Shown here: piece after piece, positions 1-4,704 of the stretch
How positions within the stretch are numbered: the stretch's first letter is position 1
Layout of the letters: each line of letters begins with the position of its first letter
NCBI GenBank assembly: GCA_030151145.1
Contig: JASLEL010000177.1
Location: 1 to 6,079, forward strand
Source of the DNA: Aquirhabdus sp.
GTDB lineage: Bacteria; Pseudomonadota; Gammaproteobacteria; Pseudomonadales; Moraxellaceae
Direction: 5' to 3'
Length of the DNA stretch: 6,079 nucleotides
The notes under the pieces: generated by a model
Databases searched by the model: none
What the model was told of the DNA's origin: nothing
The model's input: the letters and a program-made list of their open reading frames with translations, nothing else
Translations under genes and position numbers: made by a program

Positions 1-218
1 CCCAGAAAGAAGCACAGCCCTAACACCAGATTATTGGCGTAGTTGATCCCAGCGACAAAGATGGCCGCCATCATGAGAAAGAGCAAGCCACCTTCTCGGG
101 TCAAAAAAATAAAAATCTGCCGCTGGCTTAAGCGCACCTGCAAGGTCGGCGGCAGCCGGCGCTGCTGCCATGCCTGCATCCGGGCCTGCCAACGGTCCCT
201 CCATGTCTGGGTGAGCAT
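1..218 (-). CDS. DUF58 family membrane protein, N-terminal part (cut by left edge)
   Basis: Only the first 72 codons are inside the window. The ATG at 218-216 has AAGGA eight bases upstream. A basic, Trp- and Gln-rich cytoplasmic start (residues 1-35) is followed by an LTREGG segment (39-44), a hydrophobic helix (about 43-58), the motif NYANNLV (59-65), and the start of a second helix. This layout, with a 'T-R-x-G' turn, a membrane helix, then 'NY-x-NNL', is typical of the N-terminus of DUF58 proteins. Full-length members carry a cytoplasmic DUF58/VWA-like domain after two helices. The gene begins 39 bases after the MoxR ATPase stop with no terminator between, so the two are probably co-transcribed. 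MoxR-DUF58 pairing is a well-known genomic association. The biochemical role of DUF58 is not established; a MoxR-assisted envelope function is inferred. A start at TTG 234 opens another frame with no recognisable product. Confidence 0.85.
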   Translation of the reverse strand, partial: MLTQTWRDRWQARMQAWQQRRLPPTLQVRLSQRQIFIFLTREGGLLFLMMAAIFVAGINYANNLVLGLCFFL

Positions 219-257
219 GCCGATGATCCTTCAATACAATCCGCAGTCAGCACAGGG

Positions 258-1217
258 TCAGACGACCACTGGGACCTGTTTTAAGACCTGCGTTGCTGGT
301 GAGAGGCCATCCATACGACCGCCCAGTCGATGATCGGCGACCGCGATGAAAACCGCCTGTATATCCTCAGGCACCACATAGCTGCGCCCCTCGACAAAGG
401 CGTAGCCTTGTGCTGCACGTTTCAGCATCAGCACACCACGCGTCGACAGTCCGGCATGACTGCGAGATTCGCGGCTTTTTGCCACCAGCCGCTGCAGATA
501 ATCCAATACCGGCGTTGCGACATGGATATCACTGATCACCTGCTGCCAGCGTTTGAGCTGCGCATGGGTCACCATCGACTGCGTGTGGGCCAGCATCTGC
601 CGACGATCCACACCCAAAAGCAGATCACGCTCAGCCTGCTCGGAAGGATAACCCAGCGACAGACACATCAGAAAACGGTCTAACTGTGATTCCGGCAACG
701 GATATGTGCCAACCTGCTGTAAGGGATTTTGGGTCGCAATCACAAAGAAAGGCTCTGGCAAAGCGCGTGTCTGACCATCTTGCGACACCTGACGCTCTTC
801 CATGGCCTCTAGCAGCGCACTCTGAGTCTTGGGGCTACTGCGGTTAATCTCGTCCGCCAGCAGCACATGGGTAAAGACGGGCCCGGGCCTAAAGCTGGCT
901 TGCATGCTGCCATCATTGGCATTGGTCTGAAATACCGAAAAGCCCAAAATATCAGCAGGCAGCAGGTCACTGGTGAACTGGATACGCCGATACTCCAGCC
1001 CCAATACACGAGCCAAACTCTCCGCCAGTGTGGTCTTGCCCATACCAGGCAAGTCCTGCAGCAGCAGATGGCCGGACGACAGCAGACACGTCAGGGAGAG
1101 CTTAATCTGCTGCGGCTTATCCAGAATGATATGCCCGAGCGCACTCAAGAGCGCATCTATCTCAGGCTTGGCCGTATGGACCAGTGTGCCTAGATCAATC
1201 ACTGCTGTCTGAGTCAT
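258..1217 (-). CDS. MoxR-family AAA+ ATPase
   Basis: A 319-residue cytoplasmic ATPase of the MoxR group, which are chaperone-like AAA+ proteins that act on VWA or DUF58 partners. Numbering from the ATG at 1217, Walker A is LPGMGKTT (56-63), Walker B is LLADEINR (119-126), sensor 1 is ATQNP (161-165), and the LPESQLDRF motif (174-182) is a MoxR hallmark that includes a conserved arginine. The C-terminal helical lid contains GLSTRG and a VPEDIQAV segment. Length matches the usual 310-330 residues. The frame stays open to an ATG at 1337, adding 40 residues rich in Ser, Thr, Val and Pro. That start has GAGGG directly against it, whereas 1217 has AGAGGAG at an ideal six-base distance, so 1217 is preferred. 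The DUF58 gene follows closely. The terminator at 1374-1409 implies its own promoter between about 1218 and 1373, but no convincing promoter was recognised there. Family assignment is very secure; substrate is unknown. Confidence 0.95.
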   Translation of the reverse strand: MTQTAVIDLGTLVHTAKPEIDALLSALGHIILDKPQQIKLSLTCLLSSGHLLLQDLPGMGKTTLAESLARVLGLEYRRIQFTSDLLPADILGFSVFQTNANDGSMQASFRPGPVFTHVLLADEINRSSPKTQSALLEAMEERQVSQDGQTRALPEPFFVIATQNPLQQVGTYPLPESQLDRFLMCLSLGYPSEQAERDLLLGVDRRQMLAHTQSMVTHAQLKRWQQVISDIHVATPVLDYLQRLVAKSRESRSHAGLSTRGVLMLKRAAQGYAFVEGRSYVVPEDIQAVFIAVADHRLGGRMDGLSPATQVLKQVPVVV

Positions 1218-1223
1218 CGCGGA

Positions 1224-1230
1224 CTCCTCT
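1224..1230 (-). promoter_or_regulatory. Strong ribosome binding site that decides the MoxR start
   Basis: On the minus strand this reads AGAGGAG, six bases before the ATG at 1217-1215. It is the best Shine-Dalgarno match in the window. It favours this start over the in-frame ATGs at 1289 (AAGGA only one base away) and 1337 (GAGGG directly adjacent). Confidence 0.75.
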
Positions 1231-1373
1231 GTAAAAGAGGATGTGGCAGGGATGGAAACCACCGGAATAGAAGAAAGTGTCACGGGCATATCCTTAGCAT
1301 CATGATCCACAGAAGGGATAACAGCTTCATCCGCCATCCCTCATACGCTTTGAGTCTACCTGAAATTACCGGT

Positions 1374-1409
1374 AAAAAAAGCACGTCGTCTGAAATAAAA
1401 CAACGTGCT
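1374..1409 (-). terminator. Rho-independent terminator of the HtrA-type protease gene
   Basis: Read on the minus strand, AGCACGT is repeated inverted as ACGTGCT. The stem extends inward by about five more pairs, two of them G-T wobbles, to give roughly 12 bp closed by a six-base loop. The hairpin (1409 to 1380) runs into seven consecutive T residues (1380-1374), sharing its last base with the tract. It sits 57 bases after the protease stop codon and before the MoxR gene, so it ends the protease transcript and makes the MoxR-DUF58 unit independent. There is no T tract in the plus direction, so it appears one-directional. Confidence 0.85.
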
Positions 1410-1466
1410 CAGCGACCATCTGTTCAAGATATGACGGGGTATGGAATACCCCATCTGGATAACGGC

Positions 1467-2918
1467 TTACTGCAGACGCAGTCCCACCATTTGCAGCGTA
1501 TTATTACGCAGGACCAGCACACCGACGACACCTGCCTGAGGCAGGGTTTTCAGTGCAGTCGCGAAAGTCGCCATGGTTGGGGTCGGGACATTATTGACCC
1601 GAACGATCACATCGCCGGCCTGCAGCTCAGCCTGATCTGCGGGACCATCAGGATCAATATCACTCACGACCACGCCTTTGGCTGGTGCTGCCGTGCGCTC
1701 TTTTTCATTCATTTCGCGCAGTTTCAGACCCAGTTTATTGCTCGTGCTGGCTTGTGCCAGCTTCTCTGGCGCATCATCGCTTTCACTCGCGGCTTTCAGC
1801 TTGGCCGACAAGGTCAGCGGTTTGCCATCACGCTGCACACCGATCGATACCGTGGTCCCCGGGCGTATACGATTAATACGATTAATCAAATCAGTTGCAC
1901 GGCCAACCGACTGACCGTCGAAGCTCAGGATAATATCGCCTTCTTTGATCCCAGCCTCACTGGCGGCCGACTTGGGCGATACTTTGGTCACCAGTGCCCC
2001 TTCGGGCTTAGGCAGATGATAGACTTCGGCCAGATTGCGGTCGATGTCCTGCGGATAGACGCCCAAGTAAGAGCGCTCAACCTTACCACCATGTTTCAGT
2101 TGCTCAGCCACATCCATCGCTACGTCGATTGGGATTGAGAAGGACAGGCCCATATAGCCACCGGTGCCACTGAAAATACGCGAGTTGATGCCGATTACCT
2201 CACCTTTCTGGTTAAACAGCGGACCACCAGAATTACCGGGATTCAATGCCACATCCGACTGGATAAACGGTACTGCACTGTCAAACGTGATAGAACGCGA
2301 CGTCGCACTGACAATCCCGGCAGAGGCCGAGTAGTCAAAACCAAACGGCGAGCCAATTGCCAGCACCGGCTCACCCACACGCAGGGCATCGGAATTACCC
2401 GCTTTCACGAAAGGAAAATTCGTACCTTTGACTTTCAGCACAGCCACGTCTGTACGCTCATCACTGCCCACCACATCGGCATCCAGTTCACGGCGGTCAC
2501 TCAGCGTGATGGTGACTTTTTTCACATCGCCCACCACATGACTGTTGGTCAGCAGATAACCGTCGCTGCTGATAAAGAACGCACTGCCGTAGGATTTTTG
2601 CTCTGTCTGCGGACGCGGCTGGTTAGGAATCTGGATCTGATTACCAAAGAAACGGCGCAGCATTTCGGGCAGCTGTTGCTGCATCTGCTCATCTTTATTC
2701 AGTTTTTTGACGGCCATGACACGGACTACCGCAGGTGACACCTGCGCGACCAAATCTGAAAAATCAATCGGCGCCGCCGCATACACCACTGTCGGCGCTG
2801 CGAATGCAACCAGCCCCAGCGCAGGTGCTGCCATCGCAACTGACAAAGCCACTCCCTTGACCAACGCACGCACCATCGGCTGACGTGCTGTGATTCCCTG
2901 TTGTTTTAACACGGCCAT
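1467..2918 (-). CDS. Periplasmic HtrA-type serine protease (DegQ/MucD-like)
   Basis: A complete 483-residue S1C-family protease/chaperone expected to degrade or refold damaged periplasmic proteins. An N-terminal export signal has basic residues (K5, R12, R17, K21), a hydrophobic core (about 22-41), and likely cleavage near VVYAAA (44-49). The catalytic triad is His127 in LLTNSHVV, Asp157 in DERTDVAVLKV and Ser230 in NPGNSGGPLF. Two PDZ domains follow, about 283-377 (opening SYLGVYPQDID) and 395-480. The loop before the protease core is short, as in DegQ and MucD rather than E. coli DegP. Residues 110-116 read YGSAFFI where the usual family form is GSGFII. The ATG at 2918 has TAAGGG nine bases upstream; Met15 is a possible later start. 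The gene is divergent from the unknown gene at 3361 and ends at the terminator at 1374-1409. No clear sigma-E (AlgU/RpoE) promoter was seen upstream. Family is certain; the choice among DegP, DegQ and MucD names is not. Confidence 0.95.
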   Translation of the reverse strand: MAVLKQQGITARQPMVRALVKGVALSVAMAAPALGLVAFAAPTVVYAAAPIDFSDLVAQVSPAVVRVMAVKKLNKDEQMQQQLPEMLRRFFGNQIQIPNQPRPQTEQKSYGSAFFISSDGYLLTNSHVVGDVKKVTITLSDRRELDADVVGSDERTDVAVLKVKGTNFPFVKAGNSDALRVGEPVLAIGSPFGFDYSASAGIVSATSRSITFDSAVPFIQSDVALNPGNSGGPLFNQKGEVIGINSRIFSGTGGYMGLSFSIPIDVAMDVAEQLKHGGKVERSYLGVYPQDIDRNLAEVYHLPKPEGALVTKVSPKSAASEAGIKEGDIILSFDGQSVGRATDLINRINRIRPGTTVSIGVQRDGKPLTLSAKLKAASESDDAPEKLAQASTSNKLGLKLREMNEKERTAAPAKGVVVSDIDPDGPADQAELQAGDVIVRVNNVPTPTMATFATALKTLPQAGVVGVLVLRNNTLQMVGLRLQ

Positions 2919-2964
2919 AATCTGTAACCCTTACCAATCAATATTCATTCATCCCAATCCGGCG

Positions 2965-2997
2965 CCATCATCATGCCCACCACGTGCCCATCATCAT
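2965..2997. repeat. Ten-base direct repeat in the leader of the protease gene
   Basis: CCATCATCAT occurs at 2965-2974 and again at 2988-2997, 23 bases apart. In the protease mRNA these read ATGATGATGG. The second copy can also pair its CCATC with GATGG at 3001-3005, a weak five-pair hairpin with an eight-base loop. It lies 46-80 bases upstream of the protease start codon. Significance is unknown and chance is possible. Confidence 0.35.
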
Positions 2998-3045
2998 TTC
3001 GATGGTGCTCCCTGTAGCGAATTGCATAGCCCAATGTGGCCAGAA

Positions 3046-3076
3046 AACATACAGCACTAACCTTCGACTGTGTCAT
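3046..3076 (-). promoter_or_regulatory. Weak candidate promoter for the protease gene
   Basis: On the minus strand ATGACA (3076-3071) matches five of six bases of the sigma-70 -35 box. TATGTT (3051-3046) matches four of six of the -10 box. The 19-base spacer is longer than ideal. The transcript would have a leader of about 120 bases. The 9-bp palindrome at 3094-3115 would lie just upstream of the -35 box, where an activator or repressor could act. This is the best pair I found, but it is weak. Confidence 0.25.
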
Positions 3077-3093
3077 GTTTTTTATCACAGCAA

Positions 3094-3115
3094 ATTGCTA
3101 ACTTGTGTTAGCAAT
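3094..3115. promoter_or_regulatory. Perfect 9-bp inverted repeat, probable operator
   Basis: ATTGCTAAC (3094-3102) and GTTAGCAAT (3107-3115) are perfect reverse complements around a four-base spacer, TTGT. A 22-bp perfect dyad of this geometry is typical of sites for dimeric helix-turn-helix regulators such as the TetR family. There is no T tract on either side, so it is not a terminator. It lies in the divergent control region, closer to the protease gene. The cognate regulator is not encoded in the window, and I cannot match the motif to a named regulator. Confidence 0.6.
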
Positions 3116-3116
3116 C

Positions 3117-3133
3117 GTTGCAAGCTGTGCAAC
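3117..3133. promoter_or_regulatory. Second inverted repeat beside the 9-bp dyad
   Basis: GTTGCA (3117-3122) and TGCAAC (3128-3133) form a perfect 6-bp dyad with a five-base spacer, beginning two bases after the larger palindrome. Both dyads are built on TTGC/GCAA half-sites, so this may be a second, weaker site for the same protein or for a neighbour. Confidence 0.4.
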
Positions 3134-3256
3134 TGATCGCGGGAATGATGTGAGAAATGTAAACAAGCGCCTACTTCTTAAGCGAATATCCACAACCATA
3201 GCGTTCTAGACACTACCGCCGGCCCTAACTCGAAAAACCCAGACATACAATTGACC

Positions 3257-3281
3257 AGAGACGAGACAAAAAACCGTCTCT
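3257..3281. promoter_or_regulatory. 7-bp inverted repeat upstream of the unknown gene
   Basis: AGAGACG (3257-3263) is repeated inverted as CGTCTCT (3275-3281) around an 11-base A-rich loop. It begins directly after TTGACC (3251-3256), which resembles a -35 box but has no acceptable -10 partner at 16-18 bases. It ends just before the alternative TTGCCA (3283-3288). No T run follows on either strand, so it is more likely an operator or a chance dyad than a terminator. Confidence 0.35.
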
Positions 3282-3282
3282 C

Positions 3283-3311
3283 TTGCCAATCATAAGTTCA
3301 ATTATTAAACC
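3283..3311 (+). promoter_or_regulatory. Weak candidate promoter for the 3361 gene
   Basis: TTGCCA (3283-3288) matches five of six -35 bases. TAAACC (3306-3311) sits at a 17-base spacing but matches only three of six -10 bases. The surrounding sequence is AT-rich. TAATAT at 3312-3317 is a better -10 box but is 23 bases from the -35 box. The assignment is tentative. Confidence 0.25.
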
Positions 3312-3360
3312 TAATATGTGATCAAAAGAAAATGATGTTTGCAGTCATCAAAGGTGCCCC

Positions 3361-4461
3361 ATGAAGCTCATCCATAGTGGTCGTGAACCAATCAGCCTAA
3401 AAGACAAGTGCAATGCGGTCATTGCACGGTTTTCCGGCAGGCTGCTCGGAGCAGTTCGTCCAGCCAATCAATCATCCTGCCCACGACATTTCAGCCTGAA
3501 ACCACACGGTCATAGTCCACGCTACGGGAGTACGCATTACGGCATCATGATCCCCGATCTGCCTGAGCCCTATCGCTATCTGTCCTTTGCTGCGGTCATC
3601 GGCTATGTCGGTTTTGCGATTACCGATGTCAAAGCCGGCCTATCACCGTTGGGTAAGGGCGATACCGCCTCCCTGGTACATGGCACGGCTCTCTCCAGTA
3701 CGCAGGAAGCTTACCGGACCTACTCGATCCAGCAGGATCTGACATTCACGTCAGCGCCTTTTGCAGTTCAGTTTGGTCAGGACTCCATGCTGATGGCAGC
3801 AGATGCGGGCTATATCCTGAAAACACAGCGGGATGATCTACAGGTCGATCTCAAACTCACCACAATGCCCTCCGCGATCACGTGGTTTGCCTATGGCCCA
3901 CTGTACGATCATTTCAGCAATCTGATGACATACGATGGCACGATCACGCAGCATGGTGTCCAATGCCATGTCCAAGGTCTGTGCACGCTCGAGCACTGGA
4001 ATGCCGTAGCGACCTCAATGACCAAAAACCGCTGGATCACCGATCACGTTCAGCTTCCCGTCAAGATTTTCAGCTATCAGGTCATCAATCTGAACGATGA
4101 AGAACAACTGCTGCTCGCCTATATCACCCATGAAGATCAACCCGTCTTGACCAGCGTCTATTACCGCAATATTCACGGTGAATCGATTCAGTTTGACGGC
4201 GAAACCACGTTTGAAGTGACTCAAATCCAAGCACAGCCGCTGATCACACCGGATGGCGACGCCATGTCTGTACCCGAGACCTTTAGATGGCGCGCTCACC
4301 ATCAAGGCAAGTGCGTGCTTGAGCTGTTTGCGACCGTGGATACACCGTATTGCTTCGGTTTGGCTGCAGGCTACGTGACCTCCTATCGGTGGCAAGGCAC
4401 ATTTCGCGATCAAGCCTGTACAGGTCGGGGATATATGGAATTTATCGATAAACGTAAGTGA
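3361..4461 (+). CDS. Uncharacterised protein, AttH/carotenoid-hydratase-like (possibly DUF6670)
   Basis: A complete 366-residue protein whose function I cannot assign. The ATG has AAAGG six bases upstream (3350-3354). A basic N-terminus (1-56) has no clear signal peptide, which suggests a cytoplasmic protein. Then come THYGIMIPDLPEPYRYLSF (58-76), a hydrophobic Gly-rich stretch (77-88), and a long part that reads as alternating beta strands. Landmarks are SAITWFAYGPLYDHFSNL (171-188), YDGTITQHGVQCHVQGLCTLEHW (191-213) and a C-terminal RWQGTF...GRGYMEFID (343-363). The last block resembles the 'GxGYxE' ending of the AttH/CrtC lipocalin-like superfamily, and HYGIMIPDLP recalls DUF6670 proteins of Acinetobacter. 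Both assignments are from memory. Those folds bind hydrophobic ligands, so a lipid-related role is possible but unproven. The gene is divergent from the protease gene, is probably monocistronic, and ends before a terminator at 4584-4605. Codon use looks like that of its neighbours. Confidence 0.85.
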   Translation: MKLIHSGREPISLKDKCNAVIARFSGRLLGAVRPANQSSCPRHFSLKPHGHSPRYGSTHYGIMIPDLPEPYRYLSFAAVIGYVGFAITDVKAGLSPLGKGDTASLVHGTALSSTQEAYRTYSIQQDLTFTSAPFAVQFGQDSMLMAADAGYILKTQRDDLQVDLKLTTMPSAITWFAYGPLYDHFSNLMTYDGTITQHGVQCHVQGLCTLEHWNAVATSMTKNRWITDHVQLPVKIFSYQVINLNDEEQLLLAYITHEDQPVLTSVYYRNIHGESIQFDGETTFEVTQIQAQPLITPDGDAMSVPETFRWRAHHQGKCVLELFATVDTPYCFGLAAGYVTSYRWQGTFRDQACTGRGYMEFIDKRK

Positions 4462-4583
4462 GTTTCGTCTGCGAGTACAGGTTGATTGTAGCCAGAGATC
4501 TGCCTCACACACGGCCTAAACCCCTTACAGAGGCATGTCATGCACGATTCCATCGCCAGCCACATGTCGCAGTGCGATAAGCC

Positions 4584-4605
4584 CCTGATCAGATCAGGCA
4601 TTTTT
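4584..4605 (+). terminator. Probable rho-independent terminator after the 3361 gene
   Basis: CCTGAT (4584-4589) and ATCAGG (4593-4598) form a 6-bp hairpin with a three-base loop, followed by CA and five T residues (4601-4605). It lies about 120 bases after the stop codon at 4459-4461 and just before the candidate nadB promoter, which fits separate transcription of the two genes. The stem is short and the T run modest. The rest of the 243-base gap (4462-4704) holds no gene I can support. Confidence 0.55.
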
Positions 4606-4631
4606 CTGCGCGTAATTGACTCTTTTTCCCC

Positions 4632-4660
4632 TTGCACTGCGGATTCATTTCTTCGATACT
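4632..4660 (+). promoter_or_regulatory. Candidate promoter for nadB
   Basis: TTGCAC (4632-4637) and GATACT (4655-4660) are separated by 17 bases, matching three and four of six sigma-70 positions. Transcription would start near 4667, giving a leader of about 38 bases. Another -35-like element, TTGACT (4616-4621), lies upstream but has no good -10 box. Confidence 0.35.
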
Positions 4661-4704
4661 CGCGCTCTTATTTTACCGATTGATACAGCCAGATCCGTAC
4701 CCGT

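Larger units (their letters stand above)
2919..3360. other. Divergent intergenic control region
   Basis: This 442-base stretch separates the protease gene (leftward) from the unknown gene (rightward). I found no convincing small gene in either strand. Both start codons must be driven from here. It contains three inverted repeats (3094-3115, 3117-3133, 3257-3281), a short direct repeat in the protease leader (2965-2997), and weak sigma-70-like matches on each strand. The right half is AT-richer than the genes. The part from 3134 to 3250 shows nothing I can name. The length is generous for two simple promoters, which suggests regulated expression, though this is inference. Confidence 0.6.

Noticed and set aside
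330..1212. Several plus-strand open frames across the MoxR gene
   Set aside because: All are opposite a gene with complete AAA+ motifs and contain no domain of their own.
1302..2138. A 278-codon plus-strand open frame
   Set aside because: It lies antisense to the well-supported protease gene and its terminator, and its translation has no recognisable domains.
2979..2986. CACGTG-containing palindrome in the protease leader
   Set aside because: A six-base palindrome is expected by chance, and no bacterial regulator can be assigned from it alone.
3069..3089. TGTG...CACA symmetry resembling a CRP site
   Set aside because: The CRP core is TGTGA-N6-TCACA. Here the half-sites are about 11 bases apart and one is TGTGT, so the spacing and match are wrong.
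4015..4512. A 165-codon minus-strand open frame
   Set aside because: It is antisense to the unknown gene at 3361-4461, whose protein pattern and ribosome binding site are better. Its Cys/Arg-rich start looks non-coding.
4410..4637. A 75-codon minus-strand open frame over the gap before nadB
   Set aside because: It overlaps the end of the unknown gene and the terminator, with no good ribosome binding site or recognisable product.
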